A stretch of DNA of 64,000 nt. Source: Marinimicrobium koreense (lineage in GTDB: Bacteria; Pseudomonadota; Gammaproteobacteria; Pseudomonadales; Cellvibrionaceae). The position numbers and the translations under genes are program-made. Positions 45,845 to 55,694 of this stretch are shown in pieces. The first letter of the stretch is position 1; each line of letters starts with the position of its first letter. The notes under the pieces are model-generated. The model did no database searches. It was not told the origin of the DNA and saw only the letters and a list, made by a program, of their open reading frames with translations. The stretch covers positions 1 through 64,000 of the forward strand of contig NZ_RJUK01000003.1 of NCBI RefSeq assembly GCF_003762925.1. The letters run 5' to 3'.

Positions 45845-45871
45845 TCAATAATGCCCCCTCTGTGCCGATAG
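45845..45871 (+). promoter_or_regulatory. Sigma-28-like flagellar promoter
   Basis: TCAA, a 15-base spacer and GCCGATAG closely match the FliA consensus TAAA-N15-GCCGATAA. It lies about 70 bases before the chemoreceptor start at 45941. A second GCCGATAA occurs at 45802, but without a -35 match. Confidence 0.6.
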
Positions 45872-45940
45872 CCTTTGATGTCGAGCCCGCTTCGGCCGCA
45901 CTCACGACAATCTCCTTTCTCTGACGGTGGTCTCTTACCC

Positions 45941-47149
45941 ATGCGCAACCAGCTTGCCTTTGCACTGAACGCATTGATGCGTGCTCTAGGCTTCAAATCC
46001 ATCAACGCTCAGTTCGCGGTGTCCTTTCTGGTGATCATTTCGTTGGCGATGACTTCCGCAGTCCTCAGCTATCGATCGAACCCTTCCAGCCTGATTCCGC
46101 TCCTGAATACAGGTATCGTGGTCGTCGCGCTGATTACTCATCAGTTGGGGCTGACCTGGCTTGTGCAACAAGTGACTTTACTGCGCAAACACTTGAACAA
46201 GATGAGCGCGGGTGACTTCGCCAGCCCTATCACCGAAGAAGCCAGTGACAATGAAGTGGGCCAGATGTTCTCCGCCTACAACACGGTGATTCGGCAGGTG
46301 GGCGACCTGACTCGGGGGATTCAGCAGCTCTCGGGGACCATCGTCACCCAGATGGAGACCCTCGAGCAGGCCGCGGCGAATACCGAGCAGAGCAGCCAGA
46401 GCCAGAGCCGTGAGTTGGAGCAGGCCGCCTCGGCGATGAACGAGATGTCCGCCAGTGTCGGGGAAGTGGCCAGCCATGCCAGCGACGCCGCCGCTCAAGC
46501 CGATGATGCCAACCGGGAGGTTGGCCGCACCCACGGCGTGGTGCGCAACACTCACCGGACCTTTGATGAACTGAACACCACCATGAGCGACACCGTCGGC
46601 ATCATGCAGGAGTTGGACCGCAACAGTCAGGAAATCGGGAAGGTACTGACCGTGATTACCGGCATTGCCGAGCAGACCAATCTGCTGGCCCTGAACGCCG
46701 CCATTGAAGCGGCCCGGGCGGGGGAACAGGGGCGCGGCTTTGCCGTGGTGGCGGACGAGGTGCGCACCCTGGCCCAGCGCACTCAGCAGTCCACGGCGGA
46801 CATTCAGGAAATCATCGAGCGCCTGCAGAAACAATCCAACCGGGCGGTGACCTCCATGGCGTCGAGCACCGAAAAGGCCCACGCCAGTGCCGAGCAGATC
46901 AGCGAGGCCAACCAGGCGTTGGAGCACGTGGTGGAAGCCATCGACCGGATTCAGGAAATGAGCACCCTGATCGCCACCGCCGCCCAGGAGCAGTCCCAGG
47001 TGGCTCAGGAAATCGACCAGAACATCACCAACATCTCCCGCGTCGCGGACGAGAGCACCCGCACCAGCGGCGAGCTGCGCAACTCCGCGCGGCATCTGCA
47101 GAAAGACACCCAGAGCCTGGGACAGCAGTTGGCGGCGCTTAAAGTCTAG
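45941..47149 (+). CDS. Methyl-accepting chemotaxis protein without periplasmic sensor
   Basis: A 402-residue chemoreceptor. Two transmembrane helices (about 25-45 and 52-75) are separated by only about six residues, so there is no ligand-binding domain. A HAMP-like segment follows, then a long signalling coiled coil whose tip reads [20 protein letters not shown], the binding site for CheA and CheW. The start at 45941 is chosen because an upstream in-frame ATG coincides with the predicted sigma-28 transcription start. It may report on membrane state, energy or a partner protein. Function is confident; the signal is unknown. Confidence 0.88.
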   Translation: MRNQLAFALNALMRALGFKSINAQFAVSFLVIISLAMTSAVLSYRSNPSSLIPLLNTGIVVVALITHQLGLTWLVQQVTLLRKHLNKMSAGDFASPITEEASDNEVGQMFSAYNTVIRQVGDLTRGIQQLSGTIVTQMETLEQAAANTEQSSQSQSRELEQAASAMNEMSASVGEVASHASDAAAQADDANREVGRTHGVVRNTHRTFDELNTTMSDTVGIMQELDRNSQEIGKVLTVITGIAEQTNLLALNAAIEAARAGEQGRGFAVVADEVRTLAQRTQQSTADIQEIIERLQKQSNRAVTSMASSTEKAHASAEQISEANQALEHVVEAIDRIQEMSTLIATAAQEQSQVAQEIDQNITNISRVADESTRTSGELRNSARHLQKDTQSLGQQLAALKV

Positions 47150-47240
47150 TGCACTCCGCCACTAAGGCGCCCGTCGTTTCTCGATGGGCGCCAAGCTGGC
47201 ATAATGACCGTCAACGAGCACAACCCATACGGTACCTCTT

Positions 47241-47789
47241 ATGCCTTCCCTACAGGATCAACTGCTGAAAGCCGGTTTGGTGGACGACAAGAAAGCCAAG
47301 CAGGTTAAGAAAGAACAGCGCAAACAGAAAAAGCAGGCCCGCCATACCGGTGAGGACCCCCACGCGGAAATCCGCCAGTCGGCGCAGGCGACTCGCGAAG
47401 AGAAGGCCGAACGGGATCGGGCGCTGAATCGCGAACGCCAGGCCGCCGCCGAGAAAAAAGCCATTGAGGCGCAAATCCGCCAGTTGATTCAGACCCACAA
47501 ACAGGCCAAGCGCGGCAGCGGTGAAGGGGAGGTGGAGTACAACTTTACCGACGGCACCAAAATCAAAAAGCTGCTGGTCAGCCCTCGGGTGCAACAACAG
47601 ATCATTCGCGGCCAACTCATTGTGGTCCGCGCCGGGGATAACTACGAACTGATTCCGAAAGTGGTATCCGACAAGATCTCCGAGCGCGACCCGGACTACA
47701 TTGTGGTCGCCAACCAGAAAACCCAGGAAGCGGTCGACGAGGACGATCCCTACAAGGACTATGTTATCCCCGACGACCTGATGTGGTAA
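47241..47789 (+). CDS. DUF2058 family protein (YaiL-like)
   Basis: A 182-residue cytoplasmic protein. The N-terminal 95 residues are highly charged, Lys/Arg/Gln-rich and probably coiled-coil (KKEQRKQKKQARH). A conserved C-terminal beta-rich part follows (YNFTDGTKIKKLLVSP, RAGDNYELIPKVV). This is the architecture of DUF2058/YaiL, an uncharacterised family suggested to bind nucleic acids or ribosomes. Its stop lies four bases from the stop of the convergent BLUF gene. Confidence 0.85.
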   Translation: MPSLQDQLLKAGLVDDKKAKQVKKEQRKQKKQARHTGEDPHAEIRQSAQATREEKAERDRALNRERQAAAEKKAIEAQIRQLIQTHKQAKRGSGEGEVEYNFTDGTKIKKLLVSPRVQQQIIRGQLIVVRAGDNYELIPKVVSDKISERDPDYIVVANQKTQEAVDEDDPYKDYVIPDDLMW

Positions 47790-47793
47790 CTCG

Positions 47794-48357
47794 CTATAAC
47801 ACGAACCAGCCCACCGCTACGGCACACGCCAACACCACCACGCCAGCCACCACATAGGGCATGGCACCCGACTCGTTGGCCCGCACCTCGGGCTGGGCGG
47901 CGTGACTGGGAATGGCCCGATCGGCCTGAGCGCGCAGTTCGCGGAAGGTGGTCAGCAGGTCTTCAATGGTTTTCTGGTCGAACTGGTAGGGATCAAACCG
48001 GTCATACCCTGCCCGTGCCAATAACCCTTTCACCGTGGCATTGGTGGGAATGTACTTCATGGACCAGTCGGTAAACTGCCGCTCGGTGATATTGCGCTGG
48101 AGCACGACCTTGAAGTCCTTGTGGCGATCATCGCCTTTCAGCTTGGCGAGCATTTTATCCACCACTTCGCGCTCACCTTCCAGACACTGAAAGAAACACC
48201 CCTCCCCATAATAAAGCACACCGCCGAGCCCCAGGCGGGGGTTGTTGGTGCGGGACTGTTGCAGAATGCGCGCCACGTGCGGCTCCACACCGCCGGAGGC
48301 GGGCATGGCTTTGAACGTGGCCCGGCTGATGTAAACCACCTGAACGAGATCGGTCAT
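47794..48357 (-). CDS. BLUF blue-light photoreceptor with C-terminal membrane anchor
   Basis: A 187-residue protein. The BLUF domain (about 4-95) binds FAD: Y9 (VVYIS), N39 and Q57 (FFQCLEGE) match the AppA triad, with the N-to-Q spacing of 18 kept. A loop six residues longer than in AppA lies between Y9 and N39. A helical linker follows, then one transmembrane helix at the very C-terminus (YVVAGVVVLACAVAVGWFVL). There is no GGDEF, EAL or other output domain. I start at the ATG at 48357, with GGAG upstream. A short BLUF protein with a membrane anchor is unusual; its partner must be a separate protein. Confidence 0.87.
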   Translation of the reverse strand: MTDLVQVVYISRATFKAMPASGGVEPHVARILQQSRTNNPRLGLGGVLYYGEGCFFQCLEGEREVVDKMLAKLKGDDRHKDFKVVLQRNITERQFTDWSMKYIPTNATVKGLLARAGYDRFDPYQFDQKTIEDLLTTFRELRAQADRAIPSHAAQPEVRANESGAMPYVVAGVVVLACAVAVGWFVL

Positions 48358-48476
48358 GGGAGAAGGCTCCATTTGTGCGTTATTGAGAGTGCTTTTATAT
48401 ACGCACTGGCGATCGGTCTGGATGGCCGGCCCGGCAAGAAAGTGGAAAAACGTGCCATCCCTGGCAGGTCAGTCCA

Positions 48477-51400
48477 TCAGGAGGGATGTTTCTGCTGTTT
48501 GCGATCGTACTCATCCGCCACCCGTTCCAGCTCGCGTTTCACGTCGTTGGGCGAACCGGTGTGGCGGGCCAGCAGACTGTAGGCCGTAGGCACGATAAAC
48601 AGGGTAAACAAGGTGGCCGCCAGGACCCCGGAAATCACCACCACCCCGATCACCGCCCGGGTTTCCGAGCCGGCGCCCGAGGACATCACCAGGGGCACGG
48701 CACCCACCGCTGTGGTGATGCCGGTCATCAGGATGGGCCGCAGACGGGCCAGGGAGGCCTGCTCCAAGGCCTCATCAAAGGCGATCCCCCGGTCCCGCAA
48801 CTGGTTGGCAAACTCCACGATCAGAATGCCGTTTTTGGCTGCGAGCCCCACCAACATGACCAGACCAATCTGGGAGTAAAGGTTGAGCGAGTTGCCGGTG
48901 AGGTATAACCCCAGCAGTCCGCCAAGCATGGCCAGTGGCACCGTCAGCATGATCACGAAGGGGTGAATATAACTCTCGAACTGTGCGGCCAGCACCAGGA
49001 AGGTGATCAGAATGCCGATCATGAAAATAAAGGCCACCGAGCCGCCGGCCAACTTGTAATCGCGGGACTGGCCCTTGTAGTCGATCACCGCATTCTCCGG
49101 CAGGTGCTCCGCCACCAGGCCTTCCATATGCGTCAGGGCATTCCCCAGGGTGAGGCCATCGGTCAGGTTGGCTTCAATGGTGATGGCTCGAATCCGGTTA
49201 TAGCGTCGCAGCGTAGCGGCGTCGGCAAACTCCCGCAGCTCTACCAGACTCGCCAGGGGCACCAGCTCGCCACTGCGTTCGGAACGCACAAAAATATTCT
49301 CCAGGCTGTCCAGTGTGCGCTGTTCACTTCGCTCACCTTCGAGCATCACCTCGTATTCTTCGCCGTCTTCAATGAAGGTGGTGACCCGACGCGAGCCCAT
49401 CATGGTTTCCAGCGTGCGCCCGACGTTGGCCACACTCACACCCAGGTCGGCGGCGCGGTCCTGATCGACAATCACCTCGACCTGCGGACGGGTTTCCTTG
49501 TAATCCCAGTCAATGCCCGTCAACCCCGGATTATCCGCTTCGATTTTTTCCAGCAGGATATCCCGCCATTCGGCCAACTCCTCATAGGAGCCACCACCGA
49601 TCACAAACTGCAGTGGCTTCTGGGTGGACGAACCAAAGCCCTGACGCATCACCGGAAAGGCCGTCACGCCCGGCAAGTCGGCCAGATCCGCACGCACATC
49701 ATCCATGATGTCAAAACCGCTGCGCCGCTCGGACCAGTCGGTCAGGGTCGCAATCACAATGCCGCTGTTAAACCGCTCCAGTGCCCCCCAGGCCCGGGGC
49801 GCACGGACCAGCAGACGGGCCATCTCCCCCTGGTCGACGTATTTCATCAGGCGTTTTTCGATCTCGTCCATGTACTCCACCATATAGGAGTAACTCGCCC
49901 CTTCCGGACCATCGACAATGACAAAAAAGGCCCCCCGGTCTTCCCGCGGTGCGTACTCCTGGGGCAGCTGTTGCGACACCCACCAGGTGCCCGCCAGCAA
50001 CCCGACAAACACCACCGCCACAATACGCGCGTGGCGCAGGCATTGGTGCAGGGCTTTGCCATAATAGTGACGCAAACAGATAATGCCCTGATCGAGTTTG
50101 GTCACCAGCCAGGAGGTGTTTTCCTTTTTCTTGATCAGCTTGGAGGCGAGCATGGCCGAGAGCGTCAGCGCCACCAGCGAGGAGAAGCCCACCGCCGCCG
50201 CCATGGTGAGGGCAAACTCGGAAAACAGCCGCCCGACATCGCCGGTCAGAAAGGCGATGGGCACAAACACCGATATCAGTACCAGGGTGGTGGTCACCAC
50301 CGCAAAGCCTACCTCCCGCGTGCCACGATAGGCGGCGAGCAACGGCGGTTTGCCTTTTTCCTCAATGTGGCGAACGATGTTCTCCAGCACCACAATCGCA
50401 TCGTCCACCACCAGACCGATGGCCAGTACCAGTGCCAGCAACGTCAGTAGGTTGATGGAAAAGCCGAGTACCGCCAGCACGGTAAAGGTGGCGATCACCG
50501 ATACCGGTACGGTCACCGCCGGGATCAACATGGCCCGGGCGCTGCCGAGAAACAGGTAAATCACCAGAATCACCATGGCGATCGCAAACGCCAGAGTGTA
50601 ATACACTTCCTTGATCGCCTGCCCGACAAAAACCGAACTGTCGAAACTCTGCTCCAGACGCATGCCCTCAGGCAGGGTTTCATTGAGGCGCTCGACTTCC
50701 TCGCGCGCCGCGCGGGCCACATCCACGGTGTTGGCGGTGGACTGTTTGACGATGCCGATGCCCACCATCGGAATGCCGTTACCGCGGAAAATATTGCGGT
50801 CCTCCTCGGTGCCCTTTTCCACTCGCGCGATATCTTTCAGACGCACCAGATACCCATCGCTGCCCTCGGCCAGTACCAGTTGATCGAAATCACTGGCCTC
50901 CCGATAGAGCCGGGCCATTCGTACCGTGAAATGCCGCTGATCCGATTCGATACTGCCCGCGGGCAACTCGACGTTTTCTGCGCGCAGGCGGTTTTCCACA
51001 TCGGCTACCGTCAGACCGCGAGCGGCCATTTCCTGACGGTCCAGCCAGATGCGCATGGCGTAGCGCTGCTGCCCGCCGATACGAACGCGGGCCACTCCGT
51101 CTATGACCGAGAAGCGGTCCAAGAGGTAACGTTCGGCATAATCCGACAACTCCGGCACGGTGCGCCCCTCCCCGGCCAGATTGAACCAGACAATCACGTC
51201 TTCGTCGGAACTGACCTTCTGTACTTCCGGCGGATCGGCCTCGGTGGGCAGATTGTTCAGGGCGCGGGAAATCCGGTCACGCACATCGTTGGCGGCGGCA
51301 TCAATGTCCCGGTCGACATTAAAGCGGATGGTGATATCCGAACGGCCGTTTTCGCTTGAGGACTCGATGTACTCCATGCCCTCGACTCCCGCCACCCGGT

Positions 51401-51605
51401 CTTCGAGCAGTCGGGTCACACGGGTTTCCACCACCGCCGCCGCAGCGCCCGGGTAGTTGGTGCGAATGGACACCACCGGCGGATCGATATCCGGGTATTC
51501 ACGCAACGTCAATCGATCGTAGGCCAGCAGGCCCAGGGCGATCAGGATCAGGGAGATGACCGAGGCAAACACCGGCCGCTTGATGGAGACATCGGACAAC
51601 AACAT
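48477..51605 (-). CDS. RND efflux pump, inner-membrane transporter
   Basis: A 1042-residue AcrB-type transporter that exports small molecules using the proton gradient. Twelve transmembrane helices and two large periplasmic loops are evident. The proton-relay aspartates lie in GLVVDDAIVVLEN near residue 405. The start SIKRPVFASVISLILIALG is typical of the HAE-1 group. It follows the adaptor gene after 15 bases on the same strand. No outer-membrane channel gene is adjacent, so it probably uses a shared TolC. The substrate cannot be deduced. Confidence 0.93.
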   Translation of the reverse strand: MLLSDVSIKRPVFASVISLILIALGLLAYDRLTLREYPDIDPPVVSIRTNYPGAAAAVVETRVTRLLEDRVAGVEGMEYIESSSENGRSDITIRFNVDRDIDAAANDVRDRISRALNNLPTEADPPEVQKVSSDEDVIVWFNLAGEGRTVPELSDYAERYLLDRFSVIDGVARVRIGGQQRYAMRIWLDRQEMAARGLTVADVENRLRAENVELPAGSIESDQRHFTVRMARLYREASDFDQLVLAEGSDGYLVRLKDIARVEKGTEEDRNIFRGNGIPMVGIGIVKQSTANTVDVARAAREEVERLNETLPEGMRLEQSFDSSVFVGQAIKEVYYTLAFAIAMVILVIYLFLGSARAMLIPAVTVPVSVIATFTVLAVLGFSINLLTLLALVLAIGLVVDDAIVVLENIVRHIEEKGKPPLLAAYRGTREVGFAVVTTTLVLISVFVPIAFLTGDVGRLFSEFALTMAAAVGFSSLVALTLSAMLASKLIKKKENTSWLVTKLDQGIICLRHYYGKALHQCLRHARIVAVVFVGLLAGTWWVSQQLPQEYAPREDRGAFFVIVDGPEGASYSYMVEYMDEIEKRLMKYVDQGEMARLLVRAPRAWGALERFNSGIVIATLTDWSERRSGFDIMDDVRADLADLPGVTAFPVMRQGFGSSTQKPLQFVIGGGSYEELAEWRDILLEKIEADNPGLTGIDWDYKETRPQVEVIVDQDRAADLGVSVANVGRTLETMMGSRRVTTFIEDGEEYEVMLEGERSEQRTLDSLENIFVRSERSGELVPLASLVELREFADAATLRRYNRIRAITIEANLTDGLTLGNALTHMEGLVAEHLPENAVIDYKGQSRDYKLAGGSVAFIFMIGILITFLVLAAQFESYIHPFVIMLTVPLAMLGGLLGLYLTGNSLNLYSQIGLVMLVGLAAKNGILIVEFANQLRDRGIAFDEALEQASLARLRPILMTGITTAVGAVPLVMSSGAGSETRAVIGVVVISGVLAATLFTLFIVPTAYSLLARHTGSPNDVKRELERVADEYDRKQQKHPS

Positions 51606-51620
51606 GGCGTGTCTCCTCGG

Positions 51621-52697
51621 TTATTGGGATTGATTGAGCAATTCGGGTAAGGGGTCGCTGCCACTGTCTTCGGCGGTAATGACCACCGGCTGGTCGGCGC
51701 GCACTTTCTGTAACCCGTGGGTCACCACTTTTTCTCCCGCCAACAGGCCTTCCAGAATTTCCACTCGCCCAAAAAACCGTTGCCCAATTTTGACGGGGCG
51801 CTGCTCCGCCACCGGCTCACTGTCCGGGTTCACGATCACGAACACATAGTGGCCGCCACCTTCGGACATCAACGCCGCTTCCGACACCATGACCGCTTCG
51901 CGCTCGCGGGTGAACAGCTCCACCGTCATCAACAACCCGGGCTTGAGCTGCCCGTCATCGTTGGGTAGCACCGCCCGCACCATAAAGGATCGCGAGACCG
52001 GATCCACCTGATTGTCGATACTGGATACCACACCTTCAAACAGCTGGTTACCCAGGGCCCGACTGCGTGCGCGAATCTCCAGCCCCGGCTCCACCGCTTG
52101 CAGGTGTACCGCCGGCAGGGTGAAGTCCAGCTTCATCTGACGATCGTCCACCAGCGTGGTAATCAGATCTCCCGGGGTGACCAGGGCACCGACGCTGATA
52201 TTGCGCAGCCCCACCACCCCGTCGAAGGGGGCACGCAACCGGAGGTCTTCCAGTCGCGCCTCCAGGGCGTTGTAGCGGGCCTGGGCCGAATGATATTCGC
52301 GCTGCCGCTCGTCCAGCATGGATTGCGACGCCGCCCCCTGATCCACCAGCGAACGCACCCGGCGCCACTGCCGCTCGGCGTCCTCGGCGTTGGTGCGCGC
52401 CTCCTCGAGCAGGGCAATCTCCTCCGCACTGGTCATTTCCACCAGCACCCGGCCCTTTTCTACCCGCTCGCCGTCTTCAAAGTTCAAGCGGGTGACCGTT
52501 TTGGTGACATTGGAGGTCAGGTGAATGGATTCATTGCCGCGCAGCGTACCCAGCGCCTCGATGCGGTTGCGGATCGGCTCCTGAACCACGGTCTGGACGA
52601 CGACCCCCGGATCACCGGACTGGCTGTGCGCCACGCCAACCGGGAACAGAGACAGAATCAACAGGGTCATCGCCAGGGGTTTATTCATCAGGTGCAT
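51621..52697 (-). CDS. RND efflux periplasmic adaptor
   Basis: A membrane fusion protein of about 358 residues. A signal sequence (MNKPLAMTLLILSLFPVGVAHS) is followed by lipoyl/barrel-sandwich and hairpin parts: GTLRGNESIHLTSNVT and LRAPFDGVVGLRNISVG are the paired half-motifs, with a short coiled coil between. The start could be ATG at 52697 or 52688; the frame extends to 52745, but the signal peptide supports the shorter forms. It is the first gene of the pair with the RND transporter and divergent from the siderophore receptor operon. Confidence 0.88.
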   Translation of the reverse strand: MHLMNKPLAMTLLILSLFPVGVAHSQSGDPGVVVQTVVQEPIRNRIEALGTLRGNESIHLTSNVTKTVTRLNFEDGERVEKGRVLVEMTSAEEIALLEEARTNAEDAERQWRRVRSLVDQGAASQSMLDERQREYHSAQARYNALEARLEDLRLRAPFDGVVGLRNISVGALVTPGDLITTLVDDRQMKLDFTLPAVHLQAVEPGLEIRARSRALGNQLFEGVVSSIDNQVDPVSRSFMVRAVLPNDDGQLKPGLLMTVELFTREREAVMVSEAALMSEGGGHYVFVIVNPDSEPVAEQRPVKIGQRFFGRVEILEGLLAGEKVVTHGLQKVRADQPVVITAEDSGSDPLPELLNQSQ

Positions 52698-52865
52698 GCT
52701 CGTCGGGGGATCGTCGGGTAAGCCCTCGATTTTACGCCCAGTCACACCACACCAGACGACTCCGGCCGACGCTTTAACACTAATTTACATCGACCCGTCG
52801 GACTTTTTGGGCAGCGGTCTCCGCCTTGATGACAAAGCAACCCAGCACTGGAAACAAATCTTATT

Positions 52866-52884
52866 GTAAATGAGAAACTATCTC
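52866..52884. promoter_or_regulatory. Fur-like box
   Basis: GTAAATGAGAAACTATCTC matches the Fur consensus at about 12 of 19 positions. A second overlapping partial match extends to 52890. It lies about 60-80 bases before the receptor start, where iron repression would be expected. Confidence 0.5.
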
Positions 52885-52943
52885 GTTATCATGCGCCTTA
52901 TTCAACACCTCTTGCTTAATGACTCTCCGGAACCGAACCCGCT

Positions 52944-55124
52944 ATGCGCAATTCCTCGTCGTCCCTGTTTAACCTCAAATCGCTCGCCCTGATGATTTCA
53001 GCCGGTGCGCTGTGTTCGCCGTCGCTGGCGCAGACCGGGTCGACCGAGCGCATTGAAGAGATGGTCGTCACCGCCGACGGCTCCCAGGTGCTGCTGCCCG
53101 AGGCCTATGCCGGTGGTCAGGTGGCCCGCGGTGGCCGCGTGGGCGTGTTCGGCAACCTGGACATGATGGATGCGCCGTTTACCAGCACCAACTACACCGC
53201 TGAGCTGATGCTGGATCAACAGACCAGCAGCGTGGCGGACGTGCTCCAGAACGACCCGGTGGTCCGGGTGGCCAAAGGCTTTGGCAACTTCCAGGAGCTT
53301 TATGTGATCCGCGGCTTCCCGGTGTTCTCCGACGACATGACCTATAACGGCCTGTACGGCATTCTGCCCCGGCAGTACGTTGCCTCGGAATTGCTGGAGC
53401 GGGTGGAAGTCTTTCGCGGTGCCAACACCTTCCTGAGCGGTGCGGCGCCCGGCGGCAGTGGCATCGGCGGATCGGTGAATCTGGTACCGAAGCGGGCGCC
53501 GGAGGACGGCGTGCGCCGGGCCACGCTCGGCCTTGAGGGCCAGAGCCAGGGCTACGCCGCGCTGGATATCGGCGAACGTTTCGGCGCCGGGCAGGAAACC
53601 GGGGTGCGCGCCAATCTGGTTCGCCGGGATGGCGAGACCGCCGTCGAGAACCAGGAGCGGGAACTGACCCTGGCCGCCATCGGTACCGATTATCGGGGCG
53701 AGCGCCTGCGCCTGTCCGCCGACCTGGGATTTCAGGATCACCGCATTGATGCGCCCCGCCCCAGTGTGACCCCCACCGGCGAGCTGCCCGAGGCACCGGA
53801 CTCGGACCGCAATTTCGCCCAGCCCTGGACCTACACCGACGAACAACAACTGTTTGGTGTGGTGCGGGCCGAGTATGACCTGACCGACCACATCACCGGC
53901 TGGGCCGCCGCCGGGCTCCGAGAGGGGGAGGAAGACAACATTCTGGCCAACCCCAACAGCGACGCTGAAGGGAACACCAGTACCTACCGGTTTGATAACG
54001 TGCGGGAGGATTCTGTGCGCTCCGCCGAAATCGGCGTGAAAAGTGAATTCCAGACCGGCACGGTCAGCCACCGACTGGTGGGGTCGGCAACGGACTTCTC
54101 CTCCGAGTCCCGAAACGCTTATGCGTTCTCAGACTTTGCCGGCTTTTCCGGCAACCTGTACAACCCCGAACCGGTTGCCCCTCCCGCCCCCGACTTCTTT
54201 GTCGGCGGTGATCTGTCCGCCCCCGGTGTGACCGAGCGGGTGGACAATCAGAGTGTCGCGTTGGCCGATATGCTGGGGCTGCTTGGCGACACCCTGCTGG
54301 TCACGCTGGGCGCCCGCTATCAGGATATTCACACCCGAAGCTATGATTACACCAGCGGCAATCTGACCTCGGAGTACGACGAAGGTCGTCTCTCCCCGGT
54401 CGCCGGCGTGGTCTATCAGCCCAGCGACCAGGTGTCCCTGTACGGCAACTACATCGAGGGCCTGATGCCCGGCGAGGTGGCCCCGGCCACCAGTGGCGGT
54501 GAGCCGGTCGACAATGCCGGCGAAGTCTTCGAGCCCTACCAGGCCGAGCAGATCGAAGTGGGGCTCAAATACGACACCGACACCTACGGCGGCAGCATCA
54601 GCCTCTTTGATACCGCGCTGCCCAGCGGCTATGTGGAGAACAACCGGTTTTCCGTTAACGGCGAGCAGCGCAACCGAGGGCTGGAGCTGAGCGTTTTCGG
54701 CCAGCCGCTGGACACAATGCGTGTGCTGGGTGGCCTGACCTTCCTGGACAGTGAACAGACTCAGACCCAGGGCGGCCTTTACGATGGCAAGCAGGCGGTG
54801 GGAGTACCCGAGTTCCAACTCAACCTGAACCTGGAATGGGACCTGACCGCCCTGCCCGGCCTGACCCTGGATACCCGGATCATTCACACCGATGACCAGT
54901 ACGCCAATGCCGATAACACCGTGAGTGCCCCCGCCTGGACCCGCTGGGACCTGGGCGCCCGCTATCAGACCGAGTGGGACGGCCGGGGCCTGACCCTGCG
55001 AGCCCGAGTGAACAACCTGTCGGATGAAAACTACTGGGCCTCGGTTGGCGGCTTCCCGGGCTCGAACTACCTGGTGCTGTCCGAGCCGCGCAGCCTGGTT
55101 CTGTCTGCCTCGGTCGAGTTTTAA
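52944..55124 (+). CDS. TonB-dependent siderophore receptor
   Basis: A 726-residue outer-membrane receptor. The signal peptide ends at LAQT, a TonB box (IEEMVVTAD) follows, then a plug domain with SVADVLQNDPVVRVAKGFGNFQ and a barrel ending in ASVEF. The plug contains FRGANTFLSGAAPGGSGIGG, characteristic of ferric siderophore receptors. The two genes after it encode membrane proteins of the kind used with siderophores, and a Fur-like box lies upstream. The exact siderophore is unknown; receptors of this size take hydroxamate or catecholate types. Confidence 0.91.
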   Translation: MRNSSSSLFNLKSLALMISAGALCSPSLAQTGSTERIEEMVVTADGSQVLLPEAYAGGQVARGGRVGVFGNLDMMDAPFTSTNYTAELMLDQQTSSVADVLQNDPVVRVAKGFGNFQELYVIRGFPVFSDDMTYNGLYGILPRQYVASELLERVEVFRGANTFLSGAAPGGSGIGGSVNLVPKRAPEDGVRRATLGLEGQSQGYAALDIGERFGAGQETGVRANLVRRDGETAVENQERELTLAAIGTDYRGERLRLSADLGFQDHRIDAPRPSVTPTGELPEAPDSDRNFAQPWTYTDEQQLFGVVRAEYDLTDHITGWAAAGLREGEEDNILANPNSDAEGNTSTYRFDNVREDSVRSAEIGVKSEFQTGTVSHRLVGSATDFSSESRNAYAFSDFAGFSGNLYNPEPVAPPAPDFFVGGDLSAPGVTERVDNQSVALADMLGLLGDTLLVTLGARYQDIHTRSYDYTSGNLTSEYDEGRLSPVAGVVYQPSDQVSLYGNYIEGLMPGEVAPATSGGEPVDNAGEVFEPYQAEQIEVGLKYDTDTYGGSISLFDTALPSGYVENNRFSVNGEQRNRGLELSVFGQPLDTMRVLGGLTFLDSEQTQTQGGLYDGKQAVGVPEFQLNLNLEWDLTALPGLTLDTRIIHTDDQYANADNTVSAPAWTRWDLGARYQTEWDGRGLTLRARVNNLSDENYWASVGGFPGSNYLVLSEPRSLVLSASVEF

Positions 55125-55127
55125 GTC

Positions 55128-55682
55128 ATGAGTTGGATACTGGGAACCCTGGCCACCGCCACCGGCTTTGCCGGCATACTGAGTCTCTACCGCAGCTGGC
55201 GTTTGCCTGCACCCAAGCCGACGCACTGGCGCCGTCTGGGCTGGATACTGCTGATGCTGTCATTGATCGCCTGGCTCTGGGCCCAGCCGGTGGAGTTTGC
55301 CGTGTGCTTCGCCCTGACCGTCCCGGCCCTGCTCGCCTGGCTCTGGATCGGCTGGGCCAGCCCCGACCGGCAGCCCGCGCGAGACACCAAACTCGAGCAG
55401 CGGACGCTCAATTGGCCCCGGCTCACGGTGCTGGGTGTGCAGTTACTCAAACTGGTGATCAGCGTGCCTATGGCGGGTTTTGTCAGTGCCCTGCTCAGCT
55501 TTATGGTCACCGATCTGCTGCCCTGGGAAGCGGTCAATCGCCTGGTGACCGGGGTGCTGATGATGCCGGTGTTCTGGGGCCTGGCCAGCTACTGGGTACT
55601 GGCCGACACCCGACTCTGGCGCCCGACCCTGGCGTTGATCGCGACCGGCGTGATTAGCGCCGGCTACCTCTTTCTTCTATAA
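55128..55682 (+). CDS. Small membrane protein of the siderophore operon
   Basis: A 184-residue inner-membrane protein with about five hydrophobic helices. It begins four bases after the receptor stop and is followed 13 bases later by the PepSY gene, so all three are one operon. Small membrane proteins at this position are common in siderophore loci (DUF3649-like), but I cannot assign a family with certainty. A role in iron release or transport is inferred only from context. Confidence 0.7.
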   Translation: MSWILGTLATATGFAGILSLYRSWRLPAPKPTHWRRLGWILLMLSLIAWLWAQPVEFAVCFALTVPALLAWLWIGWASPDRQPARDTKLEQRTLNWPRLTVLGVQLLKLVISVPMAGFVSALLSFMVTDLLPWEAVNRLVTGVLMMPVFWGLASYWVLADTRLWRPTLALIATGVISAGYLFLL

Positions 55683-55694
55683 CGACGCTCTCCT

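Noticed and set aside
48963-50450. 495-residue plus-strand frame opposite the RND transporter
   Set aside because: Shadow frame with His/Gln/Gly-rich, low-complexity translation.
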